A stretch of 64,000 nucleotides of DNA from Poteriospumella lacustris (taxonomy: Eukaryota > Sar > Chrysophyceae > Chromulinales > Dinobryaceae), in the NCBI GenBank assembly GCA_008000375.1, contig SMOI01000062.1, positions 64,147 through 128,146 of the forward strand. The letters are read 5' to 3'. A program made the position numbers and the translations under genes. This document shows positions 32,392 to 43,257 of the stretch, in pieces. Position 1 is the stretch's first letter. Each line of letters starts with the position of its first letter. Under the pieces are notes generated by a model. The model had not been told where the DNA came from, ran no database searches, and saw only the letters and a program-made list of their open reading frames with translations.

Positions 32392-34184
32392 GGGCACCTC
32401 GACGTCGTACGACCGCATCACCGCGGGGATACCCGCCGAGATCGACACGAGATACGCGGCCATGAGCTTGCTGCTGTCGTTGTCGACGACGTGGATCAGG
32501 GCGCGCCGCTGGTTGCCCGAGACCTTCGGCTGGATGCACGTCAAAATGCGGTTGTACGCGTTGGGCACCAGCTGCATCGGCGACGACGGTTTGAACGACA
32601 AGTGGAAGAACGGCGACGGCAACGCAAAGGCCTGCACCCGTCGCGGGTACTGGTCGCCGCGAATGACCAAGTCCGCCGCCGAGACCGCGCCGACGGTACC
32701 GTGGACATCCAACCGCAGCCGGCTGTGCACCATCACCTGCCAGATCTCGTGCAACTGACATTGAAACGGGTCGTCGTAGACCAACAAATGGAACACGCCA
32801 CACGACGGCGCTTCCCCCACACGGTAGCGAATCAACAGATCCAGCGCGTGCAAGTCGTCGACGTCGTCGGTGCCGTGGGCAGCAGCACCGCCGCCGCCGC
32901 TACTGGTCGGGTGATGCGAGAGGTACTCGGGGTCCTTGTGGTACATCGGGTTCGCCCGGGCCAACGCGCGCAACTGCGTACCCCACTCGACGACCACCCG
33001 CGCGGCCTCCTGCGGTGCGCGCGTGCTGCTGCTGGCGTCCGTCGTCTCGACGCAGTGGAGGAACTTCTTGTGCGCGGGGAAGTCGCCCGCGTGGACGCCG
33101 TCGATGCCGCCACGCGCCGATGCCGCGGCGGAGACGCCACTGAGCCCCACCAACTTGATCTTGCGCTTCGCGATGGCGTGTTCGTACTCGTACAGGCGGA
33201 GCACGCGGTGGACGACGTACGGCCGCGGGGAGACGATGACCTTGAGAATGGCGACGATGTGGCCGTGCGACGCGGAGATGATCTTCGTCGAGACGACGCG
33301 CTGCAGCAGCGCGTCCACCGCGTCGTCTTCGGCGTTGCGGTCCTCGTTCTCGTCGGCGTCGCCGTCACCGTCGCGCGATGCCGCTTTGCGCTCGTCGCCG
33401 TCTTTGTAGTCGCCCGCGTCGCGGCGTGGCGGGTGGTGGTGGCTGGCCGCCTTCGACGCGGCGACCAGCGCGGTCGAGGGGCTCTTCTGCACGGGGCGGA
33501 AGGGGATGAGCGTCATGAAGGTGAAGGGGATGTACAGCGTCTCGAAGGGCAGCAGCGTGACGGAGACGTGCCCCGAGGCCGGGTCGCGGTCGAAGAGATC
33601 CGACTCGACCGGGTCCCCGCCGAGCTCGCCGACACACGGCCGCAGGCACCGGCGACAGAAGAGCCACTCGTCGATCGACGTGATTAACCGCAACTCGCCG
33701 TCGGGCACGTCGATGACGAAGCGTTCTTCGTGTCCAAACGGATTCGTGATCGGGTACTCGAAGAACAGCGTCTTTCCGAACCTGTTGCACACACAGACAC
33801 AGACACAGACACAAGAGCAAAGCAGCGTCAGTCAGTACACGCCCAGCGGCACAGCGGCACAAGGTAGCGGGGGCGGATAATGTGCCCACCGAAGCGGAGA
33901 ACGAGCAAGCAAACGTACCGGGGATACAAGTAAATCGTGTGGGCCAGCGAGTGCGACAGCACGTTCTGAATCAGATGCTGCTTCTGCCCCTGGCGGTACC
34001 AATCGATCACCGTCAGCGACTCCAGATGGTTCTTGAACTCGCTGGACGACGGGCCGTTCCGCGGCGTCAGCGTCGACAGTTTCCGCGCCAAGTTCGGCGC
34101 CTGTTGCACGAACATGCCCTGCGCGCCCTTGAGCTGTTTGATCTGCTGCAACTGCCGCTGCCGAATGACGTCCATCGGGTCGCG

Positions 34185-34226
<42 letters not shown>

Positions 34227-37200
34227 CCGCTCTTGGTGCGACTGGTCGCGGAGGATCTGGCCCTCTTCGAGGAGGAACATGCCGATCTTGCCCAGCACCT
34301 TGATGAACTCCGTGCGCAGCACCATGCCCGTGAGCTCGGCGTCGTACAGCTGAAACTCTTGTTCGACGTCGACACCGTTTTTCGCGAGCAGACGGCCGAA
34401 ATGGCGCAGCTTCCGTTCGACGGCGCAGACTTCAGGGTCCTTGGAGAAGGCGTAGTCCTTCTCCTGGCGCATCTCGCGGGTCAGGGCCTCGTCTTCGTCG
34501 TCGAGGTCGGCCAGCGTCCGTGGCTGGTACTTTTTGTGCTCGATGAAGTGCAACAGCGGCACCACCTCGTAGAAGCGCTCGTCGGGGTCGAAGCCGGACG
34601 CGTCCCCACCGCCACCGCCGGATTTGCTGTCGTAGCCGCCACTACGGTCGCTATCTCGACGCTCGTGGGCACTCGCGCGGGTACGTTCGAAGGGCTTCAG
34701 CATCAAGTCGACGTCTCGCTCGGGGACACTCTCGAAGACGCCCTCGCGCCGCAGGAGAACCACCAACCGCCGCTTCACGATGAGGCCGTCTTCGTCGTCG
34801 TCCAGATACGCCAACAGCGACCGCACGCTGCCGTCGATCTCGGCGATGCGCCGCATGTGGCGGATGAAACGCTCCTTCTGAGCGTCGTCCCGGCTGCCGC
34901 TGCCGTCGCCGACGTCGTGGCCGTCGCCGCGGCTGTCTTTGCCCTCGTCTTGGCGCTTCAGCTCTTCGCGGGCGGCGTCTTGCTGCGCCACTTGCTGCTG
35001 GAGCTTCTCGAGCTGCGCTTGTTTCTGTTGCTTGCTGCGCTCGAACGACACTTGCCCCGTGCGCACGAACTCGCCGAACTCGTCGGGGGTGATCATGCCC
35101 GACCGATCGACGTCGATCGCGTCGAAGACGCGCTGCACCTCGCCCACGGCGATGCTGCGGAACGACGGCAGCTTGCGCACGATCGTTTCGAACTCTTTGA
35201 ACGAGACGCGGCCGGAGCGGTCGGCGTCGACCAGCGCGAACTCCTTCTCCAGGCTCAGACCCTTCGCGATGGCTGCCCCAAACGTCTCGCGAATCAACTG
35301 CACCACGTCCTTCGGGGCCGGCAGCAGCTCCGCCGCAGAGCCACCAACGCCACCGCCCTCCGCGTTGTTCACGAAGGATTCAAACTCCGACAACGTCACG
35401 TCGCCCGACGCGTCGGTGTCGATCTCCGACAGCAACAGCTGCAGCTCCTCCTTCGAGATGCTCTTGAAGTTCGGCATCTTCGACAGCGCCTCCGCCAGCT
35501 CGGTCGTCGACACGGAGCCGCCCTGGTCGCGGTCCAAATGCGCAAAGATCTGGTCCAACCGGGCGCCTTTCGCCTGCGCCACGCGCATCACGTCGCGGAA
35601 GCGTTTCGCCACCTGCAGCGCGGCTTTTTGCTTGCGCATTTTCTTGTCCTGCGCCACGCGCTCGGTGAAGAAGGCGATGAACTCGTGCATGGCGATCTTG
35701 CCGTCGCCGTTGTTGTCGAACTGCTGGATCACCGCCTGGATGTCGCCGGGCGTGACGCGGTCGAAGGTGCCCAGCTTCACGAGGCCGTCTTCGAGCTCTT
35801 GCGCGTCGATGGTGCCGGTCTGGTCGCTGTCCAATTCGCGGAAAATGACTTCGAACGACAGCCCTTTCTCCGTCGCGACGGAGAAGATCTTCGTCAGCCG
35901 CTGGACGATGTTCGGCGCGTAGTCCTTGATGCCCAAGAACGTGAAGAACTCGCGCAGGGAGACCAGGCCGTCCCCGGACACGTCAAACTTGCGCACGATC
36001 GCGGGGATCTGCTGTTTCCAGTTCGGGACGCCGTCGAACAACTCCAGCTTCTGCATCCCCGACACAAGTTCTTCCCGCGAAATGGACCCGTCGCCGTTGG
36101 TGTCAAAGTGGCGGAAGACTTGGTCGATCTGGACGCCGTTCGATTGGGCCTGCTGCAAGAGCAATTTGAGGATGTACTCGGCGTCGATGACCGGCCCTCC
36201 GGCGGTGGTGGACGACACCGGCGCGACGGAATCGTAGTCGAAATGATACGCGCTGGCGGCGCTGGACAGTTGGCTGTGCGTCGTCGGCAGATCGGACGCG
36301 CGGAAGGCGAGGCCGAGGTACGTCAGCACCTGCGCGGCCGAGACCACGCCCTGGCCCCGCACGTCCATCTTCGACAGCAGGTACTTCACCTGCGCGTGCG
36401 ACAGCTCCGTGAACACGCCCAACGTGCGGAAGACCTGTTCCACCTGCGCGTGCGTGTACTGGCCCGGCGGGAGGACGGCGGTGCCGGCGTCGGTGCCGTT
36501 GGAAGCGTTCAACAACCGTAGCACGTACTTGGCGTCGAGCGGTGCGGCGGCGGCGGCTTCCGCATTGGCCGCCGCATTGGTCGCGTGAATGATCTGTCTG
36601 ACGCGCGCTTGCAGGTTGCCGACGTATTTCCGCCCAAAGGCGGCCATCACCTCGGTACACGAGACCGGGTCGCGGTCGTCGAGGCCTCGGCCGTGCCGTG
36701 CAAACGTGCGACACGCCACGTGGACGTCGTGTTGCGTCAGTTTGCCGAATTTGCCCACCTGCAACAGGAAATCGCGGAACGACCGCGTGGGCACGAACTG
36801 TTTGCCCTCGACGTCGTACTCCGCCAGCATCTGCTCCACGTCGTAGCCGTCCAATTCCGCCTTCTGGGCACAGTTCCGCAACCGTTTGCTGACGGTGACC
36901 CAGTCCTGGCGGTCCGCCTCGGCGCTGATGAACGACACGATCTCCGACACGGAGATCATTTGGTCGTGCGCATGCGGCGTCGCCAACATCTTCCGCGCCA
37001 ACAACGTCCGTTCTTCGGGTTTGAACTTGAGCCCCGACCGGTCGGCCATGACGCGGACGCATTCTTCGATGTCTTCTTTCTTCAAATACTCCGCCGCGTT
37101 CGCGTGCTGCAGCAGCGCGTTGCGAAAGGCCAACGCATCGCCGTACAACTTGAACAACTTGGCGATCTTGCGCAACGTGATGGGCGTCGACGGGAGATCC

Positions 37201-40200
37201 ATCAGCTGCAGCAGCGGCCCGGTGTACTGCACGGTGCCCTTCTTGAGGCCCTGGAACCGGCGGAAGAGAATGACCACTTCGTCGTAGTTCAGCGTGGAGA
37301 CCATTCCGCCGCCGTGGTCACGGCCCTGGGCCAACAGCGAGCGATACGAGACCGGCGGGCCCGTCACGCCATTGCTCTCTCGTAGATCCTGCAGGGCCTT
37401 CTGCAGCTCAGGCGCCGTCGCCGCCAGGGGACGCGCCACGACCGACGTCTTCGGCCGACGCAGCTTCAACTCGTTCGGCATCATCATCATCCGCCCGCCA
37501 TCCTGCTGCTGCAGGCGCTGTTCGTCCGGGTGCAGCCGCAAGTTCAACCCGTCGATGGGCACGATGGGGCGACTGCTCGGGCGGTGCTTGCCCCGGCCGC
37601 GGACGCCGTAGTTGCTGATGATCATCTGGACGCTGCCGACCAACTCGCCGGAGATGGGGCCGCCCTCCATGATCGTCATCGAGGTGATCCCGCCGTGCAC
37701 GGGCGCCACCGTCTCGTAGTTGATCACGTCGCATTCAATCGCGTGCTTCACACTCAACGCCCCCTGGCGCATCAACATGCGCAGCGGGATGCCGTACGTT
37801 CCGATGGGCAAGAGCGAGTCGGCGTCCCAGACGTCGATGTACAGCGACTTGTCCGCCAGGTACTCGGCGAACTCGACGGCTTCGAACGGCGACGAGCGGG
37901 TGCAGTCGATGATGTAGCGCAGGACGAGGGCGGGCTCGTCGTAGTCCATGCCGTGGTAGTTCGTGCGCACGGTGTCGCGCACCAGGACGGACACCTGTCC
38001 GGGCTCCGTCGTCGGCGTGAGCTTCATCGCTTCGGTGCGCGTCGGTTGACACGTGAAGAACTGGTAGCTGAAGTAGACGGCCCGGGGCGCATGTTCTGGA
38101 CGACCGTTGGCCCCCGCCAACGGTTGAGGTACCGAGAGAATGGCCGGGGACTTCGACTGGGCCGCGTTGCTGTCCGGGGGCGGACCGTACCGGAAACCCG
38201 CAAATTGCAGCGAAATCTCGTGCACCGAGAGCTCGTCGCGCGCCTCCAGGTCCAAGTCCACGGCGCCTTGCTGCTGCATCAGCCGGGTCAAGGCCGCCGC
38301 GCCTCGCCCGTGCGTCAACTGCAAATGTTGGTACTGCGGAGGCAGCGGATGATGCTCCCCGCCGCCGCCGCCGGGCACCATCGCCGTGTCGCGCATCGCG
38401 TCGTGGATACCGTAGCGGTTCAACCGCGACTTGGCGCCCCGCGAGATCGTGCGCAAGAAGAAATCGTTGCGCATCATCGGCACCGTCGTCTTCCGCGCGA
38501 GGTACAAATCGGACTGCGAGACCTGCCGGTCCAAGTACCGCGACGCCGAACCGTCCGCCCCATCGTCCAACGCGGCGATGCCACCGTCCACGCGTCGTGG
38601 CGTAAACTTCGCGTGGAGCAGCTTCTGCGCCAGTTGAGAACGACGATGATACTGCCGATCGCCCAACGCGTCGCTGGCGTCCGAACTGGCCGAGCGCACT
38701 GAACGACGATCGGCGGCCGCCGGTGCATAATAATCGGCCGCCGGTTTCGTCATCAACGAACCGCCCGTGTAGAAGAACGGGTCCAACCGGAGACCGTTGC
38801 GGTACGAATCGCCACCCACCAGCGACTCCGACGCGGTCGAGGACGCATCGTCGTCGTCGGCGTCACCGTTGGCACGTCGACCGCGGCGGGGACGCTCTTT
38901 GTCCAACACGACCGAGCCACTGCGGCGCGTGAGACTACGACGCGACGACGGTGAATCGTCCCGGTCGCGTTTGCTGTCGTCCACCGCCGCCACCGCGTCG
39001 GTGTCCTTCGCGTCCTTCTTGTCCGGTGCCTGGTCCACGATGGTCGGTGGCCCATCTTCTTCGCCGAGGGCCGGCGTGGAGTCCTTCTCCACCAGCGTCA
39101 GCAGCGACCGGATGTCGTCTTCGTGTTTCAGTTCCCCACGCTTCGGGTGCAGAATCTTCAAGTCGAAGCCCAAAATGGGGATCGAATCTTTGTCCAGTTC
39201 GGGCAGCGCCAACGTCGATTGGTTGACGGTGAACATGCGGCTGACGGAGTCCCGATTGGTGGCGGTGGCGGTGGCGGTTTTGCTGTCGGCCACGGCGGGC
39301 GGATGACTCGATTGGTTGTAGCTGTCCATGACGCGCTGCTTCGCGTCGCCTCGGCCGCTGGCTTTCGTGTCACTCTTCGCCGCCGCCTGGTGGGCACTGC
39401 TCTTCGCCGCCAGGGAGCGACGCAAGTCGTCGGAGGTTTTGTCTTCGGCGGCGAGAGAGACGAGCGTCTTCGACGGGTCCTTCAGGTTCGCCAGGGGCAC
39501 CGGCGTGATGTACTTGCACACGTCGCCACGTTCAATGTTCAATTCGATGTTCAGCCCTTCTTCTTGGGACCCCGGTGGCGGGGCTTTCACGTTCTTCAAA
39601 TGCAATTGATACCCATCGCTGGGAATGTACACGGCACAACCCAACGTCACCGCCGTCGACATCAACGGACGCAGGTCCAAGTGCTGACTCGTGCGAATCA
39701 ATTCCTTCGGATCGGTTCGTTCGAGTTTTGGCGCGGGGATGCCGATGAGATACTCAATCGAACAGATAATGGCCATGCTTTGGTCGGGGGCGTAGCCAAA
39801 GACGGTGAGCACGGGGTCCTGGGTCAGCAGAATGTCGTGGTCTTCTTGGTCTTCGACGAGCGGTTGCACCTGCAGCTCCCCGAGGATCGAGTGGCCGTTG
39901 TGCAGCCCGTACTTGAACAGACGCTGCAGGACTTTGACTTCCTTCTGCTTGTCCTTGGGGAAGATCGACAACACCGACTCGATCATGCGCACTTCGACGG
40001 CGTCACGGCGCGGGAGGAACAGCTGCCCGTCGGCGATCTTCAGCGTCGAGTACATCACCATCTTGGGCCGGGCGGGGAAGACGTGAATCCCGTCGCGTTG
40101 CGCGACTTCTTCGTCGCCCAGACAGGGGATCAGCATGCCGCGCGTATGATTCGGCGGGACCACTTCCCGGTAAATCAAACCCGGAATCGCGTCGTACCGA

Positions 40201-41142
40201 CCGATCACTTCGTTTTCCGCGACGTGCCGTTGCAGTTTCAACAACCGCCGATGGGAATAGACTTTGAAGAACAAATAGCAGTCGGGCACTTCCTTCAGCG
40301 ACTTGGCCAACGTGTCGATGTTCGGATTCATGACCAAGTCACGCGGACTGCCCGCGAAGATCGGACAACTCTACATCAAACGGTGCCATCTCATTCGGGT
40401 GAGTGTTTCCTCTCTACGGCGGTGGGGGAGGGGGGGGTGGTCTTACCAGTAGCTTGACTTCATCTCGGCGGTCGGAACAGTCCGGTGGAACGTTTTTGTT
40501 GAAGATGTTCAGCATGGTCCATCCGCAGCTACGATTGGGTGGCACAGACGCAGACACAGACACAGACACAAGCACAGGAGAGGTGAGGAGGGTGAGACAG
40601 GCGTCCAACGTCCACGGCACTTACCCGTACTGACCAGTGGTCAGATTCACAGAGTCATCTTCTCGTCCGACTACGATTTCGACGACGCCCACACAGGTTT
40701 CGTCGTGGATGCGGGAGACCAAATAGATCATTTCTTTGAATTGCAGCTCGACGTCTTTCGTGAACGCCTTGTCGGGATCGCTCAACGATATTCGCGGCCC
40801 CATCCACGTTGTACCGAAAAAGGTACCAGACGATACATGGAACAGCGATAAACTCAATTGTAAGGACAGATGGACTTTCCCTTTTCCGACTTGTTCATAA
40901 ACTGATTTCGGGAGGCGCCAGCCATCGATTTTCTCCAGATACAGCGCAAGACCGTGGCGATTTTCGAACATTGCCGGCTGAAATTTCGCTGGGACATTTT
41001 CGAAATTCATGGCCAAATGATCCTTCGCATAGGCAGCCCATCGAATGGTTCGTTGTTTACTTTGACTGATTCGTTGACTCTTCCGCATGACGGGCAGGTC
41101 TGCGTCGTCATCGGCAGCGACCTTCCCAGACGATGTCGACAT
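32113..41142 (-). CDS. NPHP4: Nephrocystin-4 (NPHP4) with an inserted EF-hand array
   Basis: Ciliary transition-zone scaffold. Exons on the minus strand: 41142-40625, 40528-40447, 40370-33919 and 33781-32113. Splice phases agree and give 2906 residues, about twice the human length. NPHP4 landmarks: CGWTMLNIFNKNVP and IFAGSPRDLV, joined across introns near residue 200; AVYFSYQFFTCQPTR and LYIDVWDADSLLPIG near 1000-1050; the last exon starts FGKTLFFEYPITNPF (MSP-like region) and ends VHLFLNDADHGGSEEAHLFR. Between residues about 1620 and 2225 lie about ten EF-hand-like loops, for example FDTNGDGSISREE, FDVSGDGLVSLRE, LDSDQTGTIDAQE, FDNNGDGKIAMHE and IDTDASGDVTLSE. Human NPHP4 has none. A (Gly-Asn)n tract (34186-34226) sits near the array's end. 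The Met at 41142 was chosen; 41190 is an alternative. Confidence 0.92.
34290..36130 (-). other. EF-hand array within NPHP4
   Basis: This is the coding segment for about ten consecutive helix-loop-helix units. Six or more keep all Ca2+ ligands (D-x-[DN]-x-[DS]-G-x-[IVL]-x-x-x-E). The last two (LDDDEDGLIVKRR, YDAELTGMVLRTE) and an upstream unit (MDVRGQGVVSAAQ) are degenerate. Confidence 0.88.
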
Positions 41143-41521
41143 CGCGCCTGCTGAATCGTTGATGAAAGATCGAATCAGAAGATGGAGCAATCGATAGGAG
41201 TGTGAACTTAAACTTTACAAGACTACTAATAACACAACTCGATTTGAATTCGTTCTCACCTGCTGGAGCAGGTCCTGGCCCGAAGTCGGTGACAAATGAC
41301 AGACAAGCAACGACAAGTGATAAACGACAAACGGCAAACGACAAACGACAAACGACAAATGTCAAAGCTGCGACACAGCCGCCGCTGCCTCTCTCTGTCG
41401 CTTGTGGTCGTTGCTGCTCTGTTGCAGAGAGAAAGCAAAACACAAGAGACGATGTTGTTCAAAAATGTGCCCAACACAATTGATTGATGGTCGTTGATCC
41501 TTCTTGAATGTTGTCGCAACC
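41143..41521. promoter_or_regulatory. Divergent intergenic region with 7-bp tandem repeat
   Basis: Separates the NPHP4 start (minus) from a small plus-strand gene, so it must contain both promoters. At 41309-41360 the 7-mer ACGACAA recurs about six times with small variations. Confidence 0.55.
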
Positions 41522-41841
41522 ATGACGCAATCAAAGTTTGCGATTGGCTTGGCCAAGTTGAAACGTATGCCGTTGCATTGGAAGGTAAGCGAGTTTGCGT
41601 CGTCGACGGCCATCGAAGGCGGTAGATATTGACCTTCTTTCTCTCTTGGTTGTTATAGGTGCTTTTCGGTACTCAGTTTTGCATCATGATGTTCCTGGTG
41701 AAAAATCGGATGGACCAAATCGATCAGATGGGCAAGGCGAAAGAGAAACTGAAAGTCCTCGCTGATGCTCGTGAGCAGCAAAGGGCCGCCGCAGCGTCTG
41801 TTGCTGCGAACGAAGGTCCAGAGCAAAGCAAAGCTCCATGA
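41522..41841 (+). CDS. 81-aa single-pass membrane protein, two exons
   Basis: Exon 1 (41522-41584) encodes MTQSKFAIGLAKLKRMPLHW plus one Lys. A 74-nt intron (gtaagc...tatag) is removed in phase 0. Exon 2 (41659-41841) continues VLFGTQFCIMMFLVKNRMDQ and ends in an Ala/Glu/Lys helix. The basic N-terminus followed by one hydrophobic helix and a charged coiled-coil tail resembles small mitochondrial inner-membrane or respiratory-complex accessory proteins. I do not recognise a family, so this is only a guess. The intact intron in frame supports a real gene. Confidence 0.65.
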
Positions 41842-43257
41842 GTGTCAAGAGTGGTGTTCATACCGCACATTACCCTGCTATCGCTTGCTTATACCGCTGT
41901 CAAGGTGAGTTCCTTTTGCCATATTCTACTTGTCTCTTTCCACGTGCCACTTTGCCCCCTTTCTTCGCCCCGTCACATTCGTGGCTTGTGGGTAGAAAGG
42001 TCTTCCGAGGAGTATTCCTCACGGCACAATATCATAGTCGGTTGTCATCGGTGGTACCAATTTGTGTACCGGGACGCTCGCTCATGGACTCGCACGTCAT
42101 CAATAGGTGGTGTGTGGGGTGGGCGCGTGTGTACGGGCGGTACTGTTGGTGATGGCCAGAGGGCGCGGGCAATCTGGGCGCTTCCTTTCTTAGTTATCCA
42201 TGAGAAAGCAAGAATCAGGGTTCCGACAGCTGTTTTTTCTCTCCTTTTGGTTGTTTCTCTCTCGTTGGCTGCCGTGTTACGGTTTGGGTTCTAATCAGTT
42301 GTACCTGTCTGTATGTGCTCTCCTTAGGCCGCGCGAACGATGATGTGATGACCCCTGATATGGTTGTGAGTAACCCAGACTTGGGACGGTGGTCGACGAT
42401 CATATTTGTGTCGACAGAGAGAGAGAGAGAGAGTGAAGGCTGTACACTATACACACACGGGCTGTACGTGACCAATGTACCAGCGATGGCTCCAGTTCTC
42501 GCTTTGCAATGTTGAAGTAACGTGAGTGGTCGTGCCACGTGGAAGTGGAAGTTGAAACGGATTTCTACCGCCGCCGCCGCCACTTGAACCGCTCTGGCTG
42601 TATCGCTACACTGTCGATGAGGAAGCCTGTAACCAATGATTTCATTAGCTTGACATCCACCAATTCGATCATGGGGCCCGTATCTGTGTTCACGTCCAGG
42701 ACTTAGGAGGAGCCATCGGATGAGAGAACCCAACCGTTTCAACAAGCAAAGAGGTGATGATGAGGCGGAGGGCGACAGGAGGCACTGCACCTCACATCGG
42801 GTGGGGCGTGAGTTGTTGAACAAACATGGCTTTACTTGTGTTGTTGCTTATCAGAGGATTACGAAATCAATGCAGTGTGTTGCCCACACGTTTGGCCCCG
42901 ATACGTGACCGCTGAAGCGGCGACGGGCGGCGACTGACGGCGACGACGGGTACCATGCGTAGCCCTCGGACGGGGACCGATCGGAGCCAAAAGAATAATA
43001 GAAATAAAAAGCAATACAGACTCATGGGATTCATATGCAAGCAAAGCAGACGCAGGTTGCAGTTGTTATGATGGTGGTGGCTATACTATCGCCCGGTGGC
43101 GAGCCCAAATAGGAAATAAACAAAACACACACAGAGAGAAGAAATGAAGCGACGCCACGAGACCCAGCGCGGCAGGTGCTGAACAATCACCAAACAACAC
43201 ACAAGAGCGAACGCGCAAAGAGAACGCGCGCAATCGGGGCGCCGCTGAATCGCTGGC
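41842..43257. other. Intergenic, no gene supported
   Basis: Holds 1.4 kb without a convincing gene. A (GA)n run is at 42415-42432 and a purine-rich, CA/GA-rich stretch at 43115-43145. Frames such as 42215-42823 (minus) have no domain. A missed non-coding gene cannot be excluded. Confidence 0.45.

Noticed and set aside
33882-36521. 879-aa plus-strand frame opposite NPHP4
   Set aside because: It is antisense to the EF-hand coding region; the Val/Leu/Arg-rich product has no fold, while the minus strand is clear NPHP4.
40340-40400. Plus-strand exon-like reading IGQLYIKRCHLIR followed by gtgagt
   Set aside because: It is on the wrong strand; the minus strand supplies the NPHP4 exon start (SCPIFAGSPRDLV) with proper phase.
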